Shown one piece after another: positions 16,486 to 24,324 of a stretch of DNA of 26,944 nucleotides (within the stretch, counting starts at the first letter, position 1; each line of letters starts with the position of its first letter). Source of the stretch: Winogradskyella sp. UBA3174 (GTDB taxonomy: Bacteria > Bacteroidota > Bacteroidia > Flavobacteriales > Flavobacteriaceae); the NCBI RefSeq assembly GCF_002364335.1, contig NZ_DEXW01000060.1:34470-61413 (forward strand), given 5' to 3'. The notes below the pieces were generated by a model that saw only the letters and a program-made list of their open reading frames with translations, was not told the DNA's origin and ran no database searches. The position numbers and the translations under genes are program-made.

Positions 16486-16834
16486 ATAAAAAAACAGTTT
16501 CGTATTCCATAATCATTGGGTCTTCTTTAGTACTAATTGTGTTTTTAGTGTTTAAATCTTGCGTTCTACACAATCCAAAACTAGACGTATGTAAAGTTGT
16601 AATCATTAAAATTAGAGAAGGCTCTACTTTCGATATTCAATTTAGAGGATACAATGAAGTCACCTACTACATCAATAGAGGTTTAAAACAAGGCTTAAAT
16701 TTAGATACTCTTAACGTTTTAGTTTAAATAAAACCGTTACTTTGCATCTACCAAAGTTAACTTTTGGTGCTTCAACTCATATTGCGCAACTCGCAATTGA
16801 AGACCAAATTATATTTACAGAATTTAAAAACTAA
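16486..16834 (+). pseudogene. Small membrane-anchored protein, start codon lost and frameshifted
   Basis: Right after the TlpA-like stop the bases read AT then seven A then CAGTTTCG. Restoring one G would give ATG AAA AAA ACA GTT, starting a membrane anchor (SYSIIIGSSLVLIVFLVF) and lipobox-like KSC. The frame is then open to TAA at 16725 after TYYINRGLKQGLNLDTLNV. Beyond it a second frame runs on as NKTVTLHLPKLTFGASTH, then IAQLAIEDQIIFTEFKN, to TAA at 16832-16834. One extra T near 16722-16725 would join the two parts smoothly (VLVLNKTVTLHLPKL). I recall small flavobacterial proteins of about 115 residues with a YYINRGLE-x-GL motif. Without the lesions the stop overlaps the DUF3098 ATG by one base, suggesting coupling. 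GTG 16539 is the first conventional start left. Confidence 0.75.
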
Positions 16835-17097
16835 TGGGAGAGAAAAAACGCAAAGAAGCAACTGAAGCCGAATTTATTTTTGGCAAGAAAAACTACAAAT
16901 GGTTATTTATTGGTTTAGCATTTATAGTTATAGGCTTTATTTTAATGTCTGGAGGCGGAAGTGATGATCCCAACGTTTTTGATGAATCTATATTTCATTG
17001 GAGACGTATTCGTTTAGCACCAACCTTAGTATTAATTGGTTTTGGTATGCAGGTTTATGCTATCCTTTTAAACCCAAATAAAGATTCCAAAAAGTAA
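16834..17097 (+). CDS. DUF3098 small membrane protein
   Basis: An 87-residue protein with two predicted helices (about residues 24-42 and 63-81) separated by GGGSDDPNVFDESIFHWRR, and charged ends. It matches the DUF3098 family, which in flavobacteria typically sits between ftsX and uppP. Function unknown; position suggests a link with division or wall-lipid recycling. The ATG overlaps the TAA of the broken gene before it by one base. It lies 55 bases before uppP. Confidence 0.9.
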   Translation: MGEKKRKEATEAEFIFGKKNYKWLFIGLAFIVIGFILMSGGGSDDPNVFDESIFHWRRIRLAPTLVLIGFGMQVYAILLNPNKDSKK

Positions 17098-17110
17098 GTC
17101 TCTTTTTACT

Positions 17111-17118
17111 TACTTTTG
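17111..17118 (+). promoter_or_regulatory. Candidate -7 box of uppP-truB
   Basis: TACTTTTG fits TAnnTTTG and lies in the gap 34 bases before the uppP ATG. A -33 element is not clear (TTCC only at about the right distance). Confidence 0.35.
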
Positions 17119-17152
17119 CGCGTGTCATAACCCAAATTGATACTTTTACTTC

Positions 17153-17956
17153 ATGGAAATCATAGATGCCATAATATTAGGAATCATTCAAGGACTGACT
17201 GAGTTTTTACCAGTTTCTTCAAGTGGCCATTTAGAATTAGGAAAGACTATTCTTGGTAGTAATTCTATTCCTGAAGAAAGTCTACTATTTACAGTTGTAC
17301 TTCACTTTGCGACAGCTTTAAGCACCATTGTAATTTTCAGAAAAGATATTGTTGAAATTATAGCAGGACTCTTTAAAGGTATTACCACCTTAAGTTGGAC
17401 TGAAGAATCTAAGTTTTCAATGAAGATTTTAGTTTCTATGATACCTGCTGTAATTATTGGCTATAGGTACGAAAGTGATTTTGAAAAATTATTTGGTAAT
17501 AATATATTTTTGGTTGGTTGCATGCTACTCGTAACTGCTGTACTATTAATTTTTGCCGATAGAGCTAAAAAAACGCATAGAAAAGTATCACTCAAAGATT
17601 CATTTATAATCGGTATTGCGCAAGGTATTGCAATGCTACCTGGTATTTCACGTTCTGGTGCTACGATATCTATATCAGTTCTATTAGGTATAGATAAAAC
17701 CAAGGCTGCACGCTTTTCGTTTTTAATGGTAATACCTTTAATTTTTGGTAAAATAGCTAAAGATATTTTAGAAGGACAGATTGATTATAACAACAGTAGT
17801 TTCACGTATTTAGGTGCTGGTTTTATTGCTGCATTTATTTCAGGGTTATTTGCTTGTACATGGATGATTTCTATTGTTAAGAAAAGTAAACTGACGTATT
17901 TTGCTATCTACTGCGTCATCGTTGGAATCACTGCTATAATTTGGTCACTTCTATAA
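17153..17956 (+). CDS. uppP: Undecaprenyl-diphosphate phosphatase
   Basis: Integral membrane enzyme (BacA/UppP family) that removes phosphate from undecaprenyl diphosphate to recycle the lipid carrier for peptidoglycan and other polymers; loss causes bacitracin sensitivity. The 267-residue length is typical. Both signature motifs are present: QGLTEFLPVSSSGHL (residues 13-27, with Glu17 and the Ser pair) and MLPGISRSGATIS (161-173, with Arg167). It lies 20 bases before truB and probably forms an operon with it. Confidence 0.97.
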   Translation: MEIIDAIILGIIQGLTEFLPVSSSGHLELGKTILGSNSIPEESLLFTVVLHFATALSTIVIFRKDIVEIIAGLFKGITTLSWTEESKFSMKILVSMIPAVIIGYRYESDFEKLFGNNIFLVGCMLLVTAVLLIFADRAKKTHRKVSLKDSFIIGIAQGIAMLPGISRSGATISISVLLGIDKTKAARFSFLMVIPLIFGKIAKDILEGQIDYNNSSFTYLGAGFIAAFISGLFACTWMISIVKKSKLTYFAIYCVIVGITAIIWSLL

Positions 17957-17976
17957 CTATCACTTATTTTTGAACT

Positions 17977-18672
17977 ATGACAAGTGAAGAAGATTTTAAA
18001 AACGGACAGGTTTTACTTATAGACAAACCACTAACCTGGACCTCTTTTCAGGCCGTAAATAAATTGCGTTGGGCGATTCGCCAAGCCTATTCTATTAAGA
18101 AAATAAAAGTTGGCCATGCAGGTACGTTAGATCCATTAGCTACAGGCTTATTGGTGATATGTACTGGTAAAATGACAAAACAGATTCATATCTTTCAAGG
18201 ACAAGAGAAAGAATACACTGGCACTTTTGTTCTGGGTAGTACAACACCTTCTTTTGATTTAGAAACAGAAATAGACCAAACTTTTGAGACCAGTCATATT
18301 ACTGCAGAACAGATTCATAAAACAACACATCAATTTATAGGTAAGATTGAACAGTTTCCACCAGTTTTTTCAGCTATTAAAAAAGATGGTAAGCGCTTGT
18401 ATGAATTTGCACGAGCAGGTGAAGCTGTTGAAATTAAATCGCGACAAGTAGAAATTACTGAATTTGAAATTACAGAAATCAATAATCTAGAACTAAAATT
18501 TAGAGCTGTTTGTAGCAAAGGAACTTATATAAGATCATTAGCGCACGACTTCGGAAAAGCATTAAACTCTGGTGCACATTTATCTGAATTACGAAGAACC
18601 AGAATCGGTGAATTTACAGTAGAAAATGCATTAACACCTGAAGCTTTTATAGAAGGACTTCCCTCAAAATAA
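17977..18672 (+). CDS. truB: tRNA pseudouridine(55) synthase TruB
   Basis: Converts uridine 55 of the T-loop of most tRNAs to pseudouridine. The 231-residue protein shows the catalytic motif HAGTLDPLATGLLV with Asp52, and the later KGTYIRSLAHDFG block. The length matches the shorter bacterial form, without the C-terminal PUA-like extension of E. coli. It follows uppP by 20 bases. Truncation is not suspected; the motif order is complete. Confidence 0.97.
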   Translation: MTSEEDFKNGQVLLIDKPLTWTSFQAVNKLRWAIRQAYSIKKIKVGHAGTLDPLATGLLVICTGKMTKQIHIFQGQEKEYTGTFVLGSTTPSFDLETEIDQTFETSHITAEQIHKTTHQFIGKIEQFPPVFSAIKKDGKRLYEFARAGEAVEIKSRQVEITEFEITEINNLELKFRAVCSKGTYIRSLAHDFGKALNSGAHLSELRRTRIGEFTVENALTPEAFIEGLPSK

Positions 18673-18755
18673 GACTTTAACAACGGTTTAAGATTGCGAT
18701 TTAAACTATTTCATAGTTATATTCGTATATCAAATAACAAAAATTATCTATTTTT

Positions 18756-19496
18756 TTGAACCTAATTGATAAATATAAAGCTTTAATAATCACTTTTCTT
18801 TTAATAGGCATTGTGGTTTTTGGCATGTTTAGTATTCAACTAAAACAGCATCAAGATTTAATAACAGAAAGTTATTATGAGTTAGAGCCTGAAATAGAAA
18901 AAACAGAGGAAGAACTGAAACAGCAAATTGAAGATTTAAAAGGTGCCTCTACTAATAAAGCGTTTAACGAAGACCAAGAGTACAAAGAGATGATGCGTAA
19001 CTTTAAAACAGTAAGCGCTAACGATTTTGAACGGACAACTAAAGCAATAGAAGAGTCTAGAGTCGCAGAAGACATAACCGAAGAAACTAGTCTTAATAAA
19101 TCTTATGCAAACAGTAATGCTTATGCGCTTAACTCTAAAGAAACAGAATCTTATAATAAATTACAAGAAGATTTAAAGAAACGATTAGATAATAAAGAGC
19201 ACGCTGATGAACACGCAAAGAGCAGAAGCACATTAACGTATTCATTAAAAGGAAGAACACTTCTCAATTACAAAATACCGAGATACCTTTGTGAGAGTGG
19301 TGGAAAAATTGTGGTGACCATTAGAGTTAATAGTAATGGTACAGTTACAGAAGCTAGTATAAATGGGTCTTCAAACTCAAATAATCAATGTCTTATTGAC
19401 AGTGCTATTGCTTACTCTAAAGCTGTTCGGTTTAATAACTCCGCAAAAAAAGATCAGTTAGGAACAATTACGTTTTTGTTTAAGGGTAAAAATTAA
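18756..19496 (+). CDS. TonB-like protein, TTG start
   Basis: A 246-residue protein with an N-terminal membrane helix (about residues 10-26), a long charged and probably coiled-coil periplasmic region (about 42-160, with many Glu and Lys), and a C-terminal domain (about 165-246) with KIVVTIRVNSNGTVTEASI, the pattern of TonB C-terminal domains. The start appears to be TTG at 18756, giving MNLIDKYKALIITFLLIG; no ATG is present before the helix. TonB proteins transmit proton-motive force to outer-membrane receptors, but this one lacks a proline-rich linker, so it may be a divergent relative. It follows truB by 83 bases. Confidence 0.75.
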   Translation: MNLIDKYKALIITFLLIGIVVFGMFSIQLKQHQDLITESYYELEPEIEKTEEELKQQIEDLKGASTNKAFNEDQEYKEMMRNFKTVSANDFERTTKAIEESRVAEDITEETSLNKSYANSNAYALNSKETESYNKLQEDLKKRLDNKEHADEHAKSRSTLTYSLKGRTLLNYKIPRYLCESGGKIVVTIRVNSNGTVTEASINGSSNSNNQCLIDSAIAYSKAVRFNNSAKKDQLGTITFLFKGKN

Positions 19497-19540
19497 GGCT
19501 AATCGTTTTGACTCTATTTTTTAACCTCAATTTTTACTAA

Positions 19541-20158
19541 TCATTTTAGTAATTGCACTAAATCTTCTAACGTAGATTGGCCTTTATCTTTATTATACCA
19601 ATGTTGTAAATCTTCTTTAAACTCTGGCGTTATCGTTCCATGTTCTGTCTTATAATCATTGACCATTTTAGTAGCTGCATTTGGTCTAGGTCCAAAGGTA
19701 TTCACAACTTTTTTGGTCTCTTCATCAATCATTATTAACTTCGGTATAGATTTACCTCCATTAGTAAGAAACTGACTCATTAATTCATCATTTTCATCTC
19801 TAAGTACAATTTTATAGTTAATATTAGGAGTTAACTCAGCTACTTTATTAATTACTGGCATTATATGCGCAGCATCACCACACCAACTTTCTGTAATGAC
19901 TAACAACGTTACTTTTTTATCAAATTTTTTAATTTCGTTTTTTAAAGTTTCTGAAATCTTAACCGTTTTATCCCAACGTTTCATACGTCTGTCATTAAGC
20001 ATCGTATAATTAGCCATTGCTTCTGTTTTTTCATTACCTGTGGTAGATTCATTTTTTACCAAATTAGAGACCAAAGCACGGTAATCGGTATAAGAGGTTC
20101 CTTTTTTAAGACTTTTTGAAATTATAATGTTTATCATATTTGTATCTAAAACTTCCAT
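19541..20158 (-). CDS. Thioredoxin-fold protein with WCGDAAH active site
   Basis: A 205-residue cytosolic protein (no signal peptide). The central part has the thioredoxin pattern VTLLVITESWCGDAAH (residues 83-98) followed by a cis-proline region KSIPKLIMID. Only the first cysteine, Cys93, remains of a CxxC site; the second is replaced by Ala, so it is not a normal dithiol reductase. Similar single-cysteine proteins are frequent in Bacteroidota, often annotated as thioredoxin family. ATG 20158 is used; Met8 is an alternative start. It is divergent from tag and converges with the TonB-like gene. Confidence 0.85.
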   Translation of the reverse strand: MEVLDTNMINIIISKSLKKGTSYTDYRALVSNLVKNESTTGNEKTEAMANYTMLNDRRMKRWDKTVKISETLKNEIKKFDKKVTLLVITESWCGDAAHIMPVINKVAELTPNINYKIVLRDENDELMSQFLTNGGKSIPKLIMIDEETKKVVNTFGPRPNAATKMVNDYKTEHGTITPEFKEDLQHWYNKDKGQSTLEDLVQLLK

Positions 20159-20238
20159 AGTGTAAATTTAACCTTGTATTGCTATTTTTTCTGCAACAGT
20201 TGTTACATTAGTTGTTGAAATTTAAAAAACTTACACTA

Positions 20239-20802
20239 ATGACAAAACACAGATGCAACTGGTGTGTTGGCGACTCGTTATATGAAGCTTACCACGATGA
20301 GGAATGGGGTGTTCCGATTTATGATGATGCTACGCTCTTTGAATTTCTAATATTAGAAACTTTTCAGGCTGGCTTGAGCTGGATAACCATTTTACGAAAA
20401 CGCGAAAACTTCAGAAAAGCCTTTAATAATCTCGATTACAAGAAAATTGCAACATATAAGCAATCTAAAATTGATGCACTATTACAAGATGCAGGCATTA
20501 TTAGAAACAAGTTAAAAATAAACGCAACAATAACCAATGCACAGGCTTTTATGAAAATTCAAGATGAGTTTGGGTCATTTTCGACATATGTATGGAATTT
20601 TGTTGACGGAAAACCCATGAAAAATAAAGTTGAAAACTATAAAGAAGCACCAGCAAACACAGCACTTAGCGAAGCATTAAGCAAAGATTTAAAGAAGCGT
20701 GGTTTTAAATTTGTGGGCTCTACTGTTGTCTATGCATATATGCAAGCTACAGGAATGGTTAATGACCACGAGAGGTCTTGCTTTAGATATAACGAGGTGT
20801 AA
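20239..20802 (+). CDS. tag: DNA-3-methyladenine glycosylase I
   Basis: Base-excision repair enzyme that removes 3-methyladenine from alkylated DNA. From ATG 20239 it has 187 residues, as in E. coli Tag. HRCNWCVGDSLYEAYHDEEW is the family N-terminus, with Cys6 and His19 corresponding to two zinc ligands, and VNDHERSCFRY near the C-terminus supplies the other His and Cys. The SWITILRKRENFRKAF block is the helix-hairpin-helix family signature. I chose ATG 20239 because the nine codons upstream begin with a weak TTG and do not resemble Tag. It converges with aat, 38 bases away, with no terminator between. Confidence 0.97.
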   Translation: MTKHRCNWCVGDSLYEAYHDEEWGVPIYDDATLFEFLILETFQAGLSWITILRKRENFRKAFNNLDYKKIATYKQSKIDALLQDAGIIRNKLKINATITNAQAFMKIQDEFGSFSTYVWNFVDGKPMKNKVENYKEAPANTALSEALSKDLKKRGFKFVGSTVVYAYMQATGMVNDHERSCFRYNEV

Positions 20803-20840
20803 CCATTAAATAATTAAAATGATTTTATAATATCTATGGC

Positions 20841-21464
20841 TTAGAGGTATTTTAAAAAATCTAATCTCGAAATGTGTTTACCACCTAAACTCTCAAGATG
20901 ATTGGTGTGTAATTGACAATCAATAATTTTGTAGTCTGAATTTTGAATCATTGAAATAAAACCAACTTTACTCGCATTGCTCACTTTTGCAAACATACTT
21001 TCACCACAAAACATATTATTACCTAAATCAATTCCGTACAATCCTCCTACTAATTCTTTATTAAGCCATACTTCTACAGACTTGGCATAACCTAACTCAT
21101 GTAGTTTAATGTAAGACTCAACCATATCATTAGTGATCCAAGTTCCTAGCTGATCTTGGCGTTTCGCATGTGCACAATTTTCTATAACTGCTTTAAAATT
21201 TTTATTTATAGTTACCGAAAATGTAGATTTCTTCAAAATTTTATTCATACTCTTAGACACTTTTAAATCTTCAGGAAAAAGTACAAAACGAGGATCTGGA
21301 GACCACCAAAGCAAAGGCTCATTGTCATCAAACCAAGGAAAAATACCACTAGCGTAAGCATAGAGTATGCGCTCTGGCGATAAGTCTCCACCAACCGCAA
21401 GTAAGCCTTCTGCAGATGCCTCAGAAACATCTGGAAACTGAATTTTTTGAGTTAAGAAATGCAT
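20841..21464 (-). CDS. aat: Leucyl/phenylalanyl-tRNA-protein transferase
   Basis: Attaches Leu or Phe from aminoacyl-tRNA to the N-terminus of proteins starting with Arg or Lys, marking them for ClpAP degradation (N-degron pathway). The 207-residue protein has the family blocks FPDVSEASAEGLLAVGGDLS, GIFPWFDDNEPLLWWSPDPR, FCGESMF and DCQLHTNHLESLGG. Length is normal. In flavobacteria it typically lies near DUF3127 and the flavin reductase, as here, 289 bases upstream on the same strand. Confidence 0.96.
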   Translation of the reverse strand: MHFLTQKIQFPDVSEASAEGLLAVGGDLSPERILYAYASGIFPWFDDNEPLLWWSPDPRFVLFPEDLKVSKSMNKILKKSTFSVTINKNFKAVIENCAHAKRQDQLGTWITNDMVESYIKLHELGYAKSVEVWLNKELVGGLYGIDLGNNMFCGESMFAKVSNASKVGFISMIQNSDYKIIDCQLHTNHLESLGGKHISRLDFLKYL

Positions 21465-21575
21465 TAGTTTAGACTATTATAATAATATTTTTAACATTTT
21501 TGGTGTTAAATAAGGCTCTAGGCTTTGATAGTAAGAGATTTTTATTGATATTTGGCTTGACCTTTATGAAATAAA

Positions 21576-21667
21576 TTTGTTCATCATTGCTTTTTTTAAG
21601 TTTGTTAGTAGAGGTCAAACCTAAAACCACAATACTAAGTCTCGACTAACCATCGAGACTTTTTTTA
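21576..21667 (+). ncRNA. Candidate small RNA with its own promoter and terminator
   Basis: In the 289-base gap between aat and the DUF3127 gene, TTTG (21576-21579) and TAAGTTTG (21597-21604) are 17 bases apart, a good Flavobacterium-type promoter on the plus strand. Transcription would start near 21610. It would include a small hairpin AGGT-CAA-ACCT (21612-21622) and end with a 9-bp stem AAGTCTCGA (21637-21645) / TCGAGACTT (21653-21661) followed by TTTTT. No open frame is present. GTTAGT (21604-21609) can also pair with ACTAAC (21645-21650) in the loop region. The hairpin could instead end read-through from tag. Confidence 0.4.
21637..21667 (+). terminator. Rho-independent terminator, plus strand
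   Basis: Perfect 9-bp stem with a seven-base loop (CTAACCA) followed by a T-run; it only works on the plus strand, where no protein gene is upstream except tag at 20802. Confidence 0.75.
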
Positions 21668-21693
21668 TTTTAAAGACTTGTTTCTAAACCAAA

Positions 21694-21728
21694 AGAGACT
21701 TGTTTCTTTATTAAAAAAACAAGTCTCT
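21694..21728 (-). terminator. Terminator of the DUF3127 gene
   Basis: A 12-bp perfect stem, AGAGACTTGTTT (21694-21705) and AAACAAGTCTCT (21717-21728), with an 11-base loop, lies 26 bases after the DUF3127 stop codon. On the minus strand TTTT follows the stem. AGACTTGTTTCT-type sequence recurs just beyond, at about 21672. Confidence 0.7.
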
Positions 21729-21753
21729 ATATCTATTCACTTTAACGCTTAGT

Positions 21754-22131
21754 TTAGAACGGTAAATCGTCGTGATCATCCTCTTTTAAATCACTAACAG
21801 GTTCAAAAGCTTCTGTTGGCGGTACTGGTGGCATATCTCCGCTTGCAGCTTCAGCTTGTAAAGCTTCAATTCTCCAGCCTTGTATTGTATTAAAATGTTT
21901 TACTTCACCTTGTGGACTAGTCCATTCTCTTCCGCGTAAATTAATACTTATTTTAACCTGTTGACCAACTTTATAGCTGTTTAATAAATCAGTTTTATCC
22001 TGAACAAACTGAACTGAAATATGTTGTGGATACTGCTCCTCTGTAGTTACTACAATGTCTCTTTTTTTGAAACCGCCACTACCAACAGTTTCCGTTTCTC
22101 CTACCATTTTAATACGTCCTTGTACTTCCAT
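21754..22131 (-). CDS. DUF3127 domain protein
   Basis: A 125-residue acidic-tailed protein. The first about 90 residues match the DUF3127 domain (MEVQGRIKMVGETETVGSGG at the start, ISINLRGREWTSPQGEVKHF later), a small beta-barrel reminiscent of single-stranded DNA-binding proteins. The C-terminus ends DDHDDLPF, strikingly like the acidic tail (DDDIPF) by which SSB recruits partners. Function is not established. It follows the flavin reductase by 41 bases and ends at a strong hairpin terminator. Confidence 0.88.
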   Translation of the reverse strand: MEVQGRIKMVGETETVGSGGFKKRDIVVTTEEQYPQHISVQFVQDKTDLLNSYKVGQQVKISINLRGREWTSPQGEVKHFNTIQGWRIEALQAEAASGDMPPVPPTEAFEPVSDLKEDDHDDLPF

Positions 22132-22172
22132 TTTTGCTTAATCTATAATTATTAAATACTTATGTTTTGAGA

Positions 22173-23042
22173 CTACGAAAGTAATAACTTCCATGCACTT
22201 TCTACGTCTCCATAGCTCAAATAATTTCGAGCTATTTTATGTTTTTCTCTGTGTGATGCTGTTTTTATATTAGGATAGCGTTCGCTTACATCTTCTATAA
22301 ACTGTTTTACATCTGTTTCATTTGGTAATGCTTCAACATTAGCTAGCATACCTAGATTATTCCCTGTCAAAATCATACTATTTCTAACGTGGTCTGGCAT
22401 AGAGTCTACACCAATACCCATAGTTTTTAAAGGTTTAGGTATTTCAAAAAAGCCTTTTTTTGCTCTACTATAATAACTACCACCAGCTCTAGCAACTAAA
22501 TCTAGTGCTTCTTGGTTTATAGTGTCATCTTCGTTCATTACTTCATCTGCAATATGAAGTTTTACCACTTCGCAAATCACTAAATTTCCTGCTCCACCTT
22601 CTGTACCTAAATGTATTATTTCATTGACTTTGCACTCTAACTGTATCGGTGATTCCGCAACTCTAAATGGTTTTACCTTATCTGAGGGCAACATCGTTAA
22701 ACCTGCTTTTTCAAACTCATTAACACCTTCTGGGTACTCTGTACTTGTTAAAGACATCTGCTGTACAATATCATAATTAACAACGTTGATAACTACTTCC
22801 TTTACTGCCTCAACATTATCTAATGTATGTTTAATTGTGTTATCCCTAACACGTCTCGCAGGCGAGAAAATTAATATTGGCGGATTAGCACTAAACACAT
22901 TAAAGAAACTAAATGGCGATAAATTAGGGTTTCCATCTGCATCAATAGTACTGGCAAAGGCAATAGGCCTAGGTGCTACAGCAGTTAATAAATAACCATG
23001 TAATTTACCTGTAGAAAGCTCTTTTGGATCTAATGAAACCAT
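22173..23042 (-). CDS. Flavin reductase-like FMN-binding protein
   Basis: A 289-residue protein of the flavin reductase-like (DIM6/NTAB) family. It starts MVSLDPKELSTGKLHGYLLT and continues AVAPRPIAFASTIDADGNPN, LSPFSFFNVFSANPPILIFS, the FMN-binding signature (ASTxDxxGxxNxxPFSFF). The C-terminal part is longer than in the smallest members. Known members bind FMN; the physiological substrate of this branch is not clear to me. A TATATTTG box (23069-23062, minus) lies 20 bases upstream, and TTTC 19 bases before it. Probably cotranscribed with DUF3127. Divergent from the histidine kinase. Confidence 0.9.
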   Translation of the reverse strand: MVSLDPKELSTGKLHGYLLTAVAPRPIAFASTIDADGNPNLSPFSFFNVFSANPPILIFSPARRVRDNTIKHTLDNVEAVKEVVINVVNYDIVQQMSLTSTEYPEGVNEFEKAGLTMLPSDKVKPFRVAESPIQLECKVNEIIHLGTEGGAGNLVICEVVKLHIADEVMNEDDTINQEALDLVARAGGSYYSRAKKGFFEIPKPLKTMGIGVDSMPDHVRNSMILTGNNLGMLANVEALPNETDVKQFIEDVSERYPNIKTASHREKHKIARNYLSYGDVESAWKLLLS

Positions 23043-23061
23043 GTAGTCAACTGATTTTCAA

Positions 23062-23069
23062 CAAATATA
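23062..23069 (-). promoter_or_regulatory. Candidate -7 box of the flavin reductase gene
   Basis: TATATTTG (minus) fits TAnnTTTG, with TTTC 19 bases upstream as a weak -33 element, in the 118-base divergent region with the histidine kinase. Confidence 0.4.
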
Positions 23070-23160
23070 ATTATATTAGGTTTCTAGAGAAACTATTTTG
23101 CATTCATATTGATACAATATTATTAACAGATTTGTATTATATTTAAAACCAAACTAGCTA

Positions 23161-24315
23161 ATGACATTGAGTTCTAACCGAAATATAATCCGCTGGATTA
23201 TTATTATTTCTTCATTTATAATTATTTCACTTATCCTTTGGAACACTTATATGTTTTTTCAAAATTTTAAGGCTGAGGAGCGAAATAAAATGCAGAATTG
23301 GTCCTTTGCACAAAAAGAGGCCAGCACCACTGGCAATCTTAGTGAAAGTGTAAGTAATCTTCCGTTGCAAATACTATCTAGTAACAAGACCACACCAATG
23401 ATTAGTATTGATTATGATGGTATCTTAGATTATAGAAATATTGATGAAGAGAAAGCTAAAGACTCGCTCTATCTTATTAAATTAGTTCAGAAATTTGAAA
23501 AAGAGAATAATCCTATTAAAATTAAATATAAAAATAAGGTTTTAACTACGATCTATTATGGGAATTCTCCGCTCATCAACAAATTAAAATATTATCCATT
23601 AGCACTTTTATTAATTATACTGCTCTTTTCTGCAGTTGTTTATTTGTTCTACAAAAGTTCGAAGAATGCAGATCAAAATAAACTCTGGACAGGGATGGCA
23701 AAAGAGACAGCACACCAGATTGGCACTCCATTATCATCCTTAATTGGCTGGACAGAAATTTTGAAAACAGAACATGTAAATCCGTATTATATAATTGAAA
23801 TTGAAAAAGATATAGATCGTTTACAAACCATTACTGAGCGTTTTAGTAAAATAGGGTCTAAACCTACTTTAACAAAAAGTGATATTATTGAAGAAACCAA
23901 AAACTCATATCACTATTTAAAAGCAAGGTCTTCTAAGCTTATAAATTTTAAAATTTCCTCACCACAAACAGCTGTTTTTGTTAATTTAAATCCGCAATTA
24001 TACAGTTGGACTATAGAAAATCTAGTTAAGAATGCTATTGATGCTATGAAAGGCAAAGGTGATTTAAGCCTTAAAATTTCTCAAACAGAAAAACAAATAC
24101 TTATTAATATTTCTGATACTGGAAAAGGGATTTCTAAAAATCGATTCAGCACCATTTTTGAGCCAGGTTTTACAACAAAAAAACGAGGTTGGGGACTTGG
24201 CCTTTCTCTCGCTAAACGAATTATTGAAGATTACCACGATGGAAAAATTAAAGTTCTTAATTCTGAAATAGGAAAAGGCACTACCATACAAATAAGTTTG
24301 AAAATAGTCTCATAA
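23161..24315 (+). CDS. Orphan sensor histidine kinase
   Basis: A 384-residue membrane kinase: helix 1 at about residues 11-29, a periplasmic domain of about 110 residues (30-143) of no recognised family, helix 2 at 145-164, then a HisKA domain with phospho-acceptor His185 (GMAKETAHQIGTPLSSLIGW) and HATPase_c with N-box LVKNAIDAMKG, G1 ISDTGKGIS and G2 GWGLGLSLAKRII. No response regulator is adjacent; the next gene, nine bases downstream, is a zinc-ribbon membrane protein. The gene lies between the flavin reductase and HIT/greA genes, a setting that I recall as conserved in flavobacteria. Substrate regulator and signal are unknown. Confidence 0.94.
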   Translation: MTLSSNRNIIRWIIIISSFIIISLILWNTYMFFQNFKAEERNKMQNWSFAQKEASTTGNLSESVSNLPLQILSSNKTTPMISIDYDGILDYRNIDEEKAKDSLYLIKLVQKFEKENNPIKIKYKNKVLTTIYYGNSPLINKLKYYPLALLLIILLFSAVVYLFYKSSKNADQNKLWTGMAKETAHQIGTPLSSLIGWTEILKTEHVNPYYIIEIEKDIDRLQTITERFSKIGSKPTLTKSDIIEETKNSYHYLKARSSKLINFKISSPQTAVFVNLNPQLYSWTIENLVKNAIDAMKGKGDLSLKISQTEKQILINISDTGKGISKNRFSTIFEPGFTTKKRGWGLGLSLAKRIIEDYHDGKIKVLNSEIGKGTTIQISLKIVS

Positions 24316-24324
24316 ATTTAAATT

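Noticed and set aside
16769..16803. Hairpin-like sequence CTTCAA...TTGCG...CGCAATTGAAG before DUF3098
   Set aside because: It lies within the coding remnant (GASTHIAQLAIED) and has no T-run, so the pairing is probably chance.
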